DNA of 64,000 nucleotides from Oribacterium sp. C9 (GCF_002007235.1 NZ_MUHW01000002.1:124001-188000), one strand, 5' to 3'; numbered from the stretch's first letter, positions 54,294-63,417 are shown. Made by a program: numbers and translations. Notes: generated from the letters alone by a model not told the origin.

Positions 54294-55940
54294 TCACTCT
54301 ACAATAGCTCCTGTATCGGCAGAATGAACCAGCTTCGCATACTTTCTAAGATAACCTGTGAGATTGCGCTGCTCACGCACCTGCATGGTCTTCTTACGCT
54401 CTTCCATCTCCTCATCGGAAACCAGAAGCTCGATGGAGTAGTTAGGGATATCGATCTTGATCTTGTCTCCATCCTTTACGTAAGCGATAGGTCCGCCGGC
54501 CTGAGCCTCAGGTGAAACATGTCCGATGGCAGCACCGCGGGATGCGCCTGAGAAACGTCCGTCTGTTACAAGGGCAACTGTGGTATCCAGCTTCATGCCT
54601 GCGATTGCAGATGTAGGACTCAGCATCTCTCTCATTCCCGGACCTCCTGCAGGTCCCTCGTAACGGATCACAACGCAGTCTCCTGCCTTGATCTTTCCGC
54701 CATAGATAGCGCCGATCGCTTCCTCCTCCGAGTTAAATACTCTTGCAGTACACTCATTCACCATCATTTCAGGCGCTACGGCTGAACGCTTAACGATGGA
54801 GCCGTGAGGTGCCAGATTACCGTAAAGGACTGCAAGTCCACCCTCCTTAAGATAAGGGTTGTCAAACGGACGGATGACCTCAGGATTTCTATTAACTGCT
54901 CCCTGAGTAGCCTCTCCTATGGTCTTTCCGAGAACAGTCATACAGTCTCTGTTTATGAGTCCGTGCTCATCCAGCTCATGTATAACTGCATAGATTCCTC
55001 CAGCCTCCATGAGATCCTGCATGTGGTGGTGACCAGCTGGAGCAAGGTGGCAGAGATTAGGAGTTCTATCGGAAATCTCATTGATCTTGTGAAGATCGAA
55101 CGGGAAACCTGCCTCATGAGCCACAGCCATAAGGTGAAGCGCTGTATTTGTCGAGCATCCGAGAGCCATATCTACTGTGATGGCATTCTCGATGGTCTCC
55201 GCCTTGATGATATCTCTCGGACGGAGATCCTGCTCCAGAACCTTCATTACCTGCATACCGGCAGTCTTTGCCAGACGGATTCTCTCCGAATATACAGCCG
55301 GAATGGTTCCGTTTCCCGGAAGAGCCATACCGAGGACCTCACAGAGTGAATTCATGGAATTGGCTGTAAACATACCAGAGCATGAACCGCAGGTCGGACA
55401 GCAGCTGTTCTCAACATCCATAACTCCTGCCTCATCCATAAGACCTGCCTTGTAGGCGCCGACTGCCTCAAATGCCGTGTTCAGGTCGCGCTGATGGAGT
55501 GAGAGCATAGGTCCGCCGGAAACAAATACGCATGGAAGATTGAGACGAAGTGCAGCCAGAAGCATTCCCGGAACGATCTTGTCACAGTTAGGGATAAATA
55601 CAAGAGCATCAAGAGCATGTCCTGTAGCCATACATTCGATGGTGTCAGTGATGAGCTCACGTGATGAAAGCGAGAAGTGCATACCGTCATGTCCCATGGC
55701 GATACCGTCACATACTGCGATGGTGTTGAACTCAAGGGGTGTTCCTCCTGCCATGAGTACGCCATCCTTTACAGCTCTTGCGATCTGCTGAAGATGCTCA
55801 TGTCCAGGAACCACCTCGGTAAAGGAGTTTACGATACCTATAAGGGGACGTCTCATCTGCTCATCTGTGAGTCCGTCTGCCTTTAAAAGTGAGCGGTGTG
55901 GGGTATGCTCTATTCCCTTCTTAACTAAATCACTACGCAT
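54294..55940 (-). CDS. ilvD: Dihydroxy-acid dehydratase
   Basis: This Fe-S enzyme makes the 2-oxoacid precursors of valine, leucine and isoleucine. The protein of about 548 residues has [11 protein letters not shown] and [20 protein letters not shown], whose cysteines bind the cluster. [20 protein letters not shown] is the substrate-side signature. ATG 55940 has AGGAGGAAAT upstream; the longer frame from 55976 has none. It lies 148 bases after dctM, with a promoter of its own in the gap but no terminator, so it can be read from both. Confidence 0.96.
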   Translation of the reverse strand: MRSDLVKKGIEHTPHRSLLKADGLTDEQMRRPLIGIVNSFTEVVPGHEHLQQIARAVKDGVLMAGGTPLEFNTIAVCDGIAMGHDGMHFSLSSRELITDTIECMATGHALDALVFIPNCDKIVPGMLLAALRLNLPCVFVSGGPMLSLHQRDLNTAFEAVGAYKAGLMDEAGVMDVENSCCPTCGSCSGMFTANSMNSLCEVLGMALPGNGTIPAVYSERIRLAKTAGMQVMKVLEQDLRPRDIIKAETIENAITVDMALGCSTNTALHLMAVAHEAGFPFDLHKINEISDRTPNLCHLAPAGHHHMQDLMEAGGIYAVIHELDEHGLINRDCMTVLGKTIGEATQGAVNRNPEVIRPFDNPYLKEGGLAVLYGNLAPHGSIVKRSAVAPEMMVNECTARVFNSEEEAIGAIYGGKIKAGDCVVIRYEGPAGGPGMREMLSPTSAIAGMKLDTTVALVTDGRFSGASRGAAIGHVSPEAQAGGPIAYVKDGDKIKIDIPNYSIELLVSDEEMEERKKTMQVREQRNLTGYLRKYAKLVHSADTGAIVE

Positions 55941-56052
55941 AATTATTTCCTCCTGAATTATGAACGCCTGTCTCAATGTCTATCCCCTGAGTCAACGGCT
56001 ATTTTCATGCTCTTTCATCCATAAAAGAAGCTGCAACAAAAACTCTTTTTCT

Positions 56053-56082
56053 ATTATATCCTTACTGCAATTTCATTGTCAC
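56053..56082 (-). promoter_or_regulatory. Internal promoter for ilvD
   Basis: On the minus strand GTGACA (56077-56082), an 18-base spacer and a perfect TATAAT (56053-56058) lie just after the dctM stop. The leader of about 105 bases shows no T-box or terminator. Confidence 0.65.
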
Positions 56083-56088
56083 ACTTTT

Positions 56089-57354
56089 TTAACCCACTAT
56101 AAGAGCCGGTATGAAAAGCGGAAGATACAGTATAAGGAAGAATATCAGTATAAGTCCCAGAAGATAAGGCACGATTGCCTTTGATATCCTGGTTATGGGC
56201 AGACCCGTTATTCCCGACGCCACGAATAGATTTATGGCTACCGGCGGTGTGATCATTCCTATTCCCAGGCCCACAACGAAGACTATTCCGAAATGTACCA
56301 GATCCACCCCCATCGCCTTGATAAGAGGCAGGAATACAGGAGTAAGAAGTATGATGGCAGAGGATGTCTCCATAAAGACTCCGGCTATAAGGATGATGAC
56401 TCCTATGAGAAACAGTATGATGAACTTGTTATCAGAAACCGAAAGCACTGCCTTGGAAATCGCCTCCGGGATCTTCCAGTTGGCAAGTACCCATCCAAAG
56501 GGACCTGAGAAACCTATGATAAGCATGATGACCGAAGAGGTCTTTGCCGAATTCATCATTATCTTCATAAGATCCTTAGGTTTCAGATCACGATAAACGA
56601 AGAATCCGATGACTATGGCATAGATAACGGCAACATCCGCAGCCTCTGAAGGTGTGAAGTATCCGGAGAAGATACCTCCGAGAATGATGAGAGGCATAAG
56701 TATGCCCCATACCGCATGGATAAATGTCTTAAGAACTGTCTTTATCTCAAATTTAGTACCCTTTGGATATCCAAGCTTTCTCGCCTCTGTGAGGGCTATG
56801 ATAATGAGTATGGCACCCATGGCAAAGCCCGGACCGAAACCGTTTCGGAAAAGAACATTGACAGACTGTTCTGCGATAACCGCATAAAGCACCATGGGAA
56901 CAGACGGCGGGATAACTACGCCGATGGTTCCAGCTGCTGCGATGAGGGCTGCTGATTTATCAACATGATAGCCTCTCTTTTCAAGCTCCGGTATGAGGGT
57001 TGCTCCGACAGCCGCTGTAGTTGCTGCACCCGAACCTGAAATAGCCGCAAAAAACATACCTGTAAGTACAGATACTATGGTGAGTCCTCCTCTTATCCAT
57101 CCAAGTAGCGACTCTGCAAACTCCACCAGAACCTTGGAGACCGCTCCCTTTGACATCAGATCACCTGCAAGGATAAAGAAGGGAACCGCAATGAGAGAAA
57201 AGGAATCCTGTGCTGTGAAGATACGCTGCACCATCATAAGTGCCGGAACTCCCCCAGCAAGAAGGGTTATGAAGGCTGCGATGGCGATGGTAAAACCGAC
57301 AGGAACCCCCAGAAGCAAAAGTACCGCAAAGGATATAAAAAGTATCGCTGCCAT
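56089..57354 (-). CDS. dctM: TRAP transporter large permease
   Basis: This 421-residue membrane protein with about 12 TM segments is the transport channel of a TRAP system and imports an organic acid with sodium. LFISFAVLLLLGVPVGFTIA opens it, and SGSGAATTAAVGATLIPELE and VIPPSVPMVLYAVIAEQS are family signatures. GLGIGMITPPVAINLFVASG lies near the end. Its ATG overlaps the dctQ stop (TGATG), so the two subunits are made together. Confidence 0.94.
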   Translation of the reverse strand: MAAILFISFAVLLLLGVPVGFTIAIAAFITLLAGGVPALMMVQRIFTAQDSFSLIAVPFFILAGDLMSKGAVSKVLVEFAESLLGWIRGGLTIVSVLTGMFFAAISGSGAATTAAVGATLIPELEKRGYHVDKSAALIAAAGTIGVVIPPSVPMVLYAVIAEQSVNVLFRNGFGPGFAMGAILIIIALTEARKLGYPKGTKFEIKTVLKTFIHAVWGILMPLIILGGIFSGYFTPSEAADVAVIYAIVIGFFVYRDLKPKDLMKIMMNSAKTSSVIMLIIGFSGPFGWVLANWKIPEAISKAVLSVSDNKFIILFLIGVIILIAGVFMETSSAIILLTPVFLPLIKAMGVDLVHFGIVFVVGLGIGMITPPVAINLFVASGITGLPITRISKAIVPYLLGLILIFFLILYLPLFIPALIVG

Positions 57355-57857
57355 CAGCTTTCCACCTCCGTATCATTAGTCAAACGGAAAAACAGCTGGA
57401 GAAAAGCATCCAGCGCATGTACCGCCATAAAGCCACAGCCGAAATCGATACCCAGATAGATAAATCTCATAGGCCAGCGAAGTGAAGGTGAAAGCTGAGT
57501 TCCCTGCTTTCCGAAATATTTTACGCCATAAAATACCACAGCCACACAGAGAACGAAGCATAGAGCGTGAACCAGCAGCTGCATACCTCTTTTTACGCCT
57601 GCGGGAACAGCATCCTGAAGCACAGTTACAGCTATATGTCCTCCATGCTTATAAACGCATCCTGCTCCCAGCATCGAACACCATATAAGCAGATATCTCG
57701 TTGCCTCCTCAGACCACTGAAGGGACTGGAAGAACATACGGCACACTATCTGTGCACCTGTGATTATTACCATCAGAAGCAGCATGACAAAAATGATATA
57801 TTCCATCACCTTATCAAGAGTCTCTGATAATTTGTGAACAGATTTGACAAATCCCAC
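57354..57857 (-). CDS. dctQ: TRAP transporter small permease
   Basis: This 167-residue protein has four TM segments and is the small membrane subunit that joins DctM. QWSEEATRYLLIWCSMLGAG is the family signature near residue 45. Translation starts at GTG 57857 with AAAGGAGG upstream. An 11-bp stem-loop lies between it and dctP. Confidence 0.92.
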   Translation of the reverse strand: MGFVKSVHKLSETLDKVMEYIIFVMLLLMVIITGAQIVCRMFFQSLQWSEEATRYLLIWCSMLGAGCVYKHGGHIAVTVLQDAVPAGVKRGMQLLVHALCFVLCVAVVFYGVKYFGKQGTQLSPSLRWPMRFIYLGIDFGCGFMAVHALDAFLQLFFRLTNDTEVES

Positions 57858-57882
57858 TTCGATTGCCTCCTTTATCCGAAAA

Positions 57883-57911
57883 CATCAGCCCATGTTAAAT
57901 ATGGGCTGATG
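57883..57911 (-). promoter_or_regulatory. Intercistronic stem-loop between dctP and dctQ
   Basis: A perfect 11-bp stem CATCAGCCCAT/ATGGGCTGATG (57883-57893 with 57901-57911) with a 7-base loop follows dctP. Only four T bases follow, so it is more likely a partial terminator or RNA-stabilising hairpin that raises binding protein over permease levels. Confidence 0.6.
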
Positions 57912-57943
57912 CTGTACCACCTGTTTCCATGGGCTTTTTACTA

Positions 57944-59083
57944 TTAACCTACAGTTGCGATAACCTCGTTGATCTTCTTAACGTACTCATCGTACTGAGG
58001 ATAAGCATCATAAACTGACTTTACAGCCTCCTTGAAGGAATCAACATCAGGATTTTCAACGATCTCCATACCGTTATCCTTCATAGCCTGAAGCTGTCCT
58101 GCCTCCTGATCTGCCACCCATGCTCTCTCATACTCTGCAGCCTGCTGCGCGGCATCAAGGAATACCTTCTGTGTGTCTGCATCGAGAGAATTGAACTTGT
58201 CGAGTGACATGGTGATAATGGCTGTTGAGTAGCTGTGTCCGTCGAGAGTCACATACTTCTGTGACTCCCAGAGCTTATAGGAATTGATTACGTTGATAGG
58301 ATTTTCCTCACCGTCAACAGTTCCCTGCTGAAGAGCTGTAAGACAGTCTGCCCATGCCATCGGTGTAGCATTGACACCCAGTGCCTCAAAAGCCTTCTGA
58401 TATACTTCATTCTCCATTACACGGATCTTAAGTCCCTTGAGATCCTCAGCCTTTTCGATAGGACGGACATTGTTTGTGAGATTACGGAAGCCTCTCTCTG
58501 CATATGCAAGACCCTTGAGACCTGAACTCTCCAGTGTGTCAAGAAGCTCACGGCCTACCTCACCGTCAAATACAGCATATGCCTGCTCCTTGTTGGCGAA
58601 AAGATAAGGCATGTCGAGAACTCCCATGTCCTGTGAGAAGTTTACGAATGGACCTGATGTTACGATACCCATATCAAGGGTTCCCATCTGCATGGACTCA
58701 AGCATATCTCTCTCGCCGCCCAGATCTCCGTTAGGGTGGATCTCGATGGCATAGGCACCATTTGTGTTCTCCTGTACGAGTTCTGCGAACTTAACGGCTG
58801 CGATCTGGAATGAATCCTGCTCATTTACTGTTGTACCGAGCTTGATGACTGTTGCACCATCAGGAATCTCAGGAGCTACGTTTGATGCATTTGATACATC
58901 CGATGTGTCAGCTGCAGCCTTTGTCTCAGTTGAAGCGCCATCCTTGGCTGCCTCTGTAGCTGCTGCTGTTTCCTTTGCCGCTTCTGTGGCTGCCTTTTCA
59001 GGTGCAGCGCTGGAACCGCATGCCGCCATAGACATTACCATTGCTCCTGCCATAGCCATCGCCATAAATCTGTTCTTCTTCAT
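57944..59083 (-). CDS. dctP: TRAP transporter substrate-binding lipoprotein
   Basis: This protein of about 379 residues captures the substrate outside the cell and passes it to DctQM. A lipobox (MSMAAC) places Cys near residue 22. An Ala/Thr/Glu-rich linker follows. In the DctP domain, GLKIRVMEN carries the Arg that binds the substrate carboxylate, and LTALQQGTVDGEENPINV is the family block. ATG 59083 has GGGAGG upstream; a longer frame from 59125 is unlikely. The first gene of dctPQM, it lies downstream of a T-box and a palindromic element, which suggests an amino-acid-linked substrate. Confidence 0.93.
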   Translation of the reverse strand: MKKNRFMAMAMAGAMVMSMAACGSSAAPEKAATEAAKETAAATEAAKDGASTETKAAADTSDVSNASNVAPEIPDGATVIKLGTTVNEQDSFQIAAVKFAELVQENTNGAYAIEIHPNGDLGGERDMLESMQMGTLDMGIVTSGPFVNFSQDMGVLDMPYLFANKEQAYAVFDGEVGRELLDTLESSGLKGLAYAERGFRNLTNNVRPIEKAEDLKGLKIRVMENEVYQKAFEALGVNATPMAWADCLTALQQGTVDGEENPINVINSYKLWESQKYVTLDGHSYSTAIITMSLDKFNSLDADTQKVFLDAAQQAAEYERAWVADQEAGQLQAMKDNGMEIVENPDVDSFKEAVKSVYDAYPQYDEYVKKINEVIATVG

Positions 59084-59161
59084 TGTTGCCTCCCTAACTT
59101 TGATTCTTTTTTTACATTTCCCCAACAGATATTTCCCTATCCGAGACCGCTGATTGAATTA

Positions 59162-59325
59162 CATAAATCCTACGCATGACTTCGTGCTTCGCACTCTCGT
59201 CATGCTACAGAAATCTCGAATCCGCGCTATCGCGCTACTTCTCGATTTCTGTTGTCGTATCAGATGTCTGTGCATTTTTGCAAGCAAGCTTGCAATCTGC
59301 ACAGCCGCCTGATACAGGATTTATG
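59162..59325. repeat. 164-bp nested palindromic element with three hairpin arms
   Basis: A perfect 10-bp outer inverted repeat (CATAAATCCT 59162-59171, AGGATTTATG 59316-59325) encloses three separate stem-loops. Arm 1: GCATGAC/GTCATGC (59174-59180, 59199-59205) with inner GTGC/GCAC. Arm 2: ACAGAAATC/GATTTCTGT (59207-59215, 59244-59252) with inner GCGC repeats. Arm 3: GTATCAG/CTGATAC (59257-59263, 59309-59315), then CTGTGCA/TGCACAG, then TTGCAAGC/GCTTGCAA. No long frame is seen inside. It lies 4 bases from the T-run of the T-box terminator and 78 bases before dctP. It could be a miniature mobile element or a structured RNA. Confidence 0.75.
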
Positions 59326-59329
59326 CACT

Positions 59330-59604
59330 AAAAAAGCCCCTGCCTCTTCTTTTGAAGAGACAAAGGCTTAAATTACCTCTGCGGTACCACTCTCATTGCC
59401 GTAAAACGACCACTCTGTCGCATCTATCAATGCTTAGTCCTGTAACGGAGACCACACCGTCGATGCCTAATTACGAGAGCTTTCAGCACGAAACTCGGAG
59501 ATGATATTCACAACCTTACCTGCACCGTTTCACACCTCACAACGGCTCTCTGAAGCATATCAGACTGCTACTTTTTCTCGTCAACGTCTTTTTCATTTAT
59601 CTGT
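59330..59604 (-). promoter_or_regulatory. T-box riboswitch, probable isoleucine specificity (AUC)
   Basis: The minus-strand leader has the T-box core GAGTGGTACCGCAG (within 59377-59395). A 15-bp terminator follows (59335-59349 with 59354-59368, several G-U pairs) with six T bases. Stem I is closed by ACGAGA/TCTCGT (59576-59581, 59473-59478) and has the AGAGAG and GTGTGAAACGG distal motifs. The specifier region reads GAAT-ATC-ATC with ATC at 59503-59505. UGGU in the core pairs with an ACCA tRNA end, fitting tRNA-Ile. Uncharged tRNA would allow read-through into dctPQM. Confidence 0.85.
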
Positions 59605-59611
59605 TGCTAGT

Positions 59612-59640
59612 AAATTACTCCTATTGAAAATCAAAGTCAA
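59612..59640 (-). promoter_or_regulatory. Candidate promoter of the T-box leader
   Basis: On the minus strand TTGACT (59635-59640), a 17-base spacer and a weak -10 TAATTT (59612-59617) lie about 30 bases before stem I. The 646-base gap between dctP and argC holds this promoter, the T-box and the palindromic element. Confidence 0.5.
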
Positions 59641-59729
59641 CGATTCCCCCATACCCATTTATACGTAGCAGCTATAACTCTGAGTAATTTCTGTATTTTT
59701 AGTCATTCCAAGCAACAGGCATCTGCATC

Positions 59730-60662
59730 TCAGAGTCCCGTATCCTCAGGAATTCCCAGCATGATGTTCATGTTCTGTACGGCTGCACCGCTGGCTCCCT
59801 TTCCGAGATTGTCAAAGAGGGCGGTAACTGATGTCTGATCCTCATATCCGCACACTATGATCTCAAGCTTATTTGTTCCCGCAAGCCTGTTGGCATAGAG
59901 CTTACTGTCATTTTCACCGAAAGGAACCACCTTAACGAAATGCTCATCACTATAATATTCCTGAAGCTTCTCACAGATGTTCTCTGCTGTCGGCTTACCC
60001 GTAAGAAACCTGTTCTGAAGCATGATTGTGGTTGCCATTCCCTTATAATAATCATCGACCACCGGCATAAACACAGGTGCATGGTTAAGTCCTGTCATCT
60101 TCTGCATCTCGGGAATATGCTTATGCTTAAGATTGAGACCATATATTCCCGGAGCACTGAGAAGTTCAGATCTTCCCTCAGCCTCATAATCCTGTATCAT
60201 TTTCTTTCCGCCGCCTGAATATCCTGTAAGTGAATAGCATGTAACGGGATAATCCACTGGAAGTATACCCATGCGTACAAGAGGAGCTGTTACAGAAATA
60301 AAGCCGGTGGCATGACATCCGGGATTTGCAATTCGTTTTCCTGTTCGGATAGCCTCGCGCTGTTCCTTTGATATCTCAGGGAACCCATAAACCCAGTCGT
60401 CGTTCGTTCTATGAGCGGTAGAAGCATCAATGACTCTGACGGAAGCATTGTCGATGAGAGAAACTGCCTCTCTCGCACCGTCATCAGGCAGGCAAAGGAA
60501 TACTATGTCTGCAGAATTGAGGTACTTCTTACGCTCCTCTGTATCGTGGCGTTTGTCCTCAGGAATACGGAGCAGTTCCAGATCATCTCTTTTTCCGATT
60601 CGATCATAGATCTGAAGTCCTGTTGTTCCACTCTGTCCGTCGATGTAAATCTTTGTTTTCAT
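59730..60662 (-). CDS. argC: N-acetyl-gamma-glutamyl-phosphate reductase (short form)
   Basis: This NADPH enzyme reduces N-acetylglutamyl phosphate in arginine synthesis. The protein of about 310 residues belongs to the short type-2 ArgC group. IYIDGQSGTTGLQIYDRI binds NADPH, NPGCHATGFI has the catalytic Cys near 115, and HKHIPEMQ has the catalytic His. ATG 60662 is chosen because GAGGAG lies 6 bases upstream; the ATG before it abuts that site. No other arg gene is in the window. No clear terminator separates it from the T-box downstream. Confidence 0.93.
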   Translation of the reverse strand: MKTKIYIDGQSGTTGLQIYDRIGKRDDLELLRIPEDKRHDTEERKKYLNSADIVFLCLPDDGAREAVSLIDNASVRVIDASTAHRTNDDWVYGFPEISKEQREAIRTGKRIANPGCHATGFISVTAPLVRMGILPVDYPVTCYSLTGYSGGGKKMIQDYEAEGRSELLSAPGIYGLNLKHKHIPEMQKMTGLNHAPVFMPVVDDYYKGMATTIMLQNRFLTGKPTAENICEKLQEYYSDEHFVKVVPFGENDSKLYANRLAGTNKLEIIVCGYEDQTSVTALFDNLGKGASGAAVQNMNIMLGIPEDTGL

Positions 60663-60691
60663 GGCCATCTCCTCTTAGATGCATAATTATC

Positions 60692-60737
60692 AAAAAATAC
60701 CCGTATTCAAGCATCTTTATGCAAGAATACGGGTATT
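60692..60737 (-). terminator. Terminator after cytidylate-kinase-like gene
   Basis: A perfect 13-bp stem (60696-60708 with 60725-60737) and an inner ATGC stem are followed by TTTTTTG on the minus strand. Confidence 0.88.
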
Positions 60738-60746
60738 ATAGCATAT

Positions 60747-61328
60747 TTATTTCAAAATATCGCAAATGATGTCTACACATCTGTCCATTCCGATCTTTCC
60801 TACATCGAGACAAAGGCTGTAGTCCTTTGCCATCCCCATAGGATGTCCTGTATAGAGCTTGTAGTAATCGCTTCGCTCACTGTCCTTTTTCGTTATGTAC
60901 TGCTCTGTGACCTGTTCCTTCTTTACCCTATGGTTAAGAGCATTATCCATACGCCATGCTGTATCTGCAGTAAGATAAATATCAAACGAAGGGATGCCTG
61001 CCTCTCTCAGAATATAGTTGGAACATCTTCCGACTATGATACATGGCGATGCAGACAGCTCCAGTACTACTCTGCTCTGTGCCTTAAATATCTCATCGTG
61101 GCTTGAATTAAGAGATGCCGGTGACAACATCTCGATAAGCTTGGTGCCTATCTTTATCTTTTCGCCGTCTTCATCTATAAGCTCCTGAGAAAAACCGCTC
61201 TCAGCTGCTGTCTTCCGTACAAAATCTCTGTCATAATACGGGATGCCCAGCCTTTCACTGAGTTTCTGTGCAAGCTCATGTCCATGACTTCCATAATTGC
61301 GGCTAATCGTAATAACTTTATATTCCAT
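60747..61328 (-). CDS. Cytidylate kinase-like family protein
   Basis: This protein of about 193 residues matches the cytidylate-kinase-like family common in Clostridia. ITISRNYGSHGHELAQKLSE is a P-loop-type nucleotide site and LGIPYYDRDFV follows. IIVGRCSNYIL and FDIYLTAD are later blocks. Unlike true Cmk the loop reads GSHGHEL. The substrate is not established; a kinase of a small nucleotide or related molecule is likely. AGGAGAGG precedes ATG 61328. Confidence 0.85.
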   Translation of the reverse strand: MEYKVITISRNYGSHGHELAQKLSERLGIPYYDRDFVRKTAAESGFSQELIDEDGEKIKIGTKLIEMLSPASLNSSHDEIFKAQSRVVLELSASPCIIVGRCSNYILREAGIPSFDIYLTADTAWRMDNALNHRVKKEQVTEQYITKKDSERSDYYKLYTGHPMGMAKDYSLCLDVGKIGMDRCVDIICDILK

Positions 61329-61427
61329 ACTCTGCCTCTCCTTTTGAACGCAAACCATCCATCACGCCCAAGTAATTATATACATATACTATAGCAGAAA
61401 TCCGTCCAAATTAGACATTTTAAATAT

Positions 61428-61466
61428 AAAAAGTGCGGATGCCGGTCTCATAAACTGACATCCGCA
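61428..61466 (-). terminator. Terminator after DUF2232 gene
   Basis: Arms TGCGGATG/CATCCGCA (61434-61441 with 61459-61466), extended by inner pairs, are followed by CTTTTT on the minus strand. Confidence 0.8.
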
Positions 61467-61480
61467 AATGTAAACTGTAT

Positions 61481-62479
61481 TCAGCTTAATTTTTTATCAG
61501 GCAATTCCTGCACTTCATATCCGAGCTTTCTCAAAAGGAATCTGTGAAGCTGTCCTGCCACATAAAAAGCGCCCAATATAAGCACCAGCTGAGGCATCAT
61601 GAAAAGACTCAGGAATCCTATGAGCCCCACCACAATCTTCACTTTAGTCATATAAGCCTGCACAAAAAGTGTAACAGCTATAACTCCGAAACACATAAGA
61701 TACATAACTCCGACGATACCTGTTACCTGTGCTACGCTCTGCACCACTTCATTCTCAAATGGCTTCGCAAATGTGTAGTTATAGAGCATGAAGGCCACAA
61801 TTCCTATATACGCGGTCCATGAAGGAGGAGTATACAGGGCAACAGGCTTTGGTTTAGGAACCGCGATGTGGAGACGCCTGAGTATGAGAAGACTCACTTC
61901 ATATATGATGAATCCCTGAATCGCACCACCAACCGCCATGGATACAAGAAGTATCCTTGCCAGAAATGCATCAGACATCATTGACTTCATAAGCCCGATC
62001 TGAGCCTCCATTCGAGGATCTCCTCCCATATATCTGCTCATCATCTCCATGGACTCGTTCATAGCTGCCTGCATCTCTCTGACGTACATGGAAAGGCTCT
62101 GTCCGGACAATGCAGTAATGATGACAGCATTGAACAGCTCCGAAATAACGCACAAAAGCATCATCAGGAGAAGAGCTTTGGTCATATCCTTTTTATGGTA
62201 TATACAGGTTCCCAGCACCATACCGAGAAAAGCTTCACATGCTGCATAAATAATAGTAGTAGGTGTGCTCACGAATATGCTTATAAAGGTAGCAGCCGCC
62301 CATGCAGCTATGCTGGCCTTCCATCCATACCTCGCGGCATAAGCCACCATGGGAATGGGCAGAATGTACATCAGTATCCCCTGAAACATGCCTCCGGTCT
62401 GTCTGTTGATCAGGAGCAGTACGCCAAACAACGCCACTATCATGGCACCGTAGGTGATTTTTATTGTTTTCTTATCCAT
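61481..62479 (-). CDS. DUF2232 (YybS-like) membrane protein
   Basis: This 332-residue protein has about 8 TM segments and matches DUF2232. YILPIPMVAYAARYGWKASI is the family signature near residues 38-57; the region resembles substrate-binding membrane components of ECF transporters. A Met-rich loop (MQAAMNESMEMMSRYMGGD) lies between TM segments. Its function is unknown. It begins 10 bases after the Crp-family regulator gene, so both are probably on one transcript. AGGAATAATT precedes the ATG. Confidence 0.83.
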   Translation of the reverse strand: MDKKTIKITYGAMIVALFGVLLLINRQTGGMFQGILMYILPIPMVAYAARYGWKASIAAWAAATFISIFVSTPTTIIYAACEAFLGMVLGTCIYHKKDMTKALLLMMLLCVISELFNAVIITALSGQSLSMYVREMQAAMNESMEMMSRYMGGDPRMEAQIGLMKSMMSDAFLARILLVSMAVGGAIQGFIIYEVSLLILRRLHIAVPKPKPVALYTPPSWTAYIGIVAFMLYNYTFAKPFENEVVQSVAQVTGIVGVMYLMCFGVIAVTLFVQAYMTKVKIVVGLIGFLSLFMMPQLVLILGAFYVAGQLHRFLLRKLGYEVQELPDKKLS

Positions 62480-62489
62480 AATTATTCCT

Positions 62490-63149
62490 TTACTTTTTCA
62501 GATTGTAGGTATTCTTATCGTAGTCGAGGATCCCTTCCTCCTTCATGGCTGCCAGTTCTCTGGTCATAGCACTTCTGTTGGCGCACAGATACTCTGCAAG
62601 CTCTGTTCTCGTAAGTGGTGATTCGATATAACGGGAATTCTGTTTCTGTGACATAAGCGAAAGATAAGCAAGTATCTTATCTCTGAGTGAGGCTTTCGAG
62701 GACACCTCTATCTTTTCCATGAGCTGAACCGTTTTCTCCCCCATAAGCTGAAACATATTCTGTGTTATCTGGGCATGAAAGCCACATTGTCTCGGACAGT
62801 TATGTATGATGCTTGAAGCCGCAAGGAATATGATCTCCGAATCCTTCACAGCCTGAAATCTGACATAGGACTCTGTTGTTCTTCGCACAGCAAAGCTCTC
62901 TCCTATCAGCTCTCCGGGTTCCATAAACCCGAGTAAAGTCTGGTTACCCCAGATATCATCCTTCAGCATATGAACCATTCCGGAAAGAACAACTCCTATG
63001 TACTGAACACTGTCCTGCTCCATGATGATGTTCTCACCTCGCTTATATTTCTGCCTGTAACTTCGAAGACATGTAAAGAGCTGGTTCAGATCCATCTCCT
63101 TGATATTTGAAAATAGTGGTATTTCTTTATATGTGATTTCTTTTTTCAT
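62490..63149 (-). CDS. Crp/Fnr family transcriptional regulator
   Basis: This 219-residue regulator has a cyclic-nucleotide-binding-like beta-roll at about 10-125 (GVVLSGMVHMLKDD, FMEPGELIGES). A winged helix-turn-helix follows at about 150-215 (PLTRTELAEYLCANRSAMTREL). The cAMP-binding residues of true Crp are not clearly kept. Two cysteines in HNCPRQCGFH could sense redox or bind metal, but they are too few for an Fnr Fe-S cluster. AAGG precedes the ATG. It is cotranscribed with the DUF2232 gene and is divergent from a membrane sensor gene. Confidence 0.88.
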   Translation of the reverse strand: MKKEITYKEIPLFSNIKEMDLNQLFTCLRSYRQKYKRGENIIMEQDSVQYIGVVLSGMVHMLKDDIWGNQTLLGFMEPGELIGESFAVRRTTESYVRFQAVKDSEIIFLAASSIIHNCPRQCGFHAQITQNMFQLMGEKTVQLMEKIEVSSKASLRDKILAYLSLMSQKQNSRYIESPLTRTELAEYLCANRSAMTRELAAMKEEGILDYDKNTYNLKK

Positions 63150-63173
63150 AACCTTAATATTTTATTTTATTCC

Positions 63174-63189
63174 CGTTGCACACGCAACG
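63174..63189. promoter_or_regulatory. Palindrome upstream of the Crp-family gene
   Basis: CGTTGC-ACAC-GCAACG is a perfect 6-4-6 palindrome 25 bases before the regulator's start codon, and it could be an operator. The 268-base gap to the divergent sensor gene is otherwise AT-rich with no strong promoter seen. Confidence 0.4.
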
Positions 63190-63417
63190 CCTTTTTCAAA
63201 AAAGTCTTTCTGATCAATGCGAAAATTTTCTACCTGCAACTTATATTGCCAGATTTTTTCTTTCTTTAACTCTTAATTCGTAGCATTGATTTTATGAAGA
63301 TGATAAAATAGTCGATGAACTATTAAAGAAACAAATAACCTGATTGCATTTTTTTAGGATGTGCCGGTTCTTGATCCGTTTGTTCTGAAGCCGGCATATC
63401 AAAGATCGGAAAAACAT

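Noticed and set aside
54804-55349. 181-codon plus-strand open frame
   Set aside because: It is antisense to ilvD, which has full conserved motifs.
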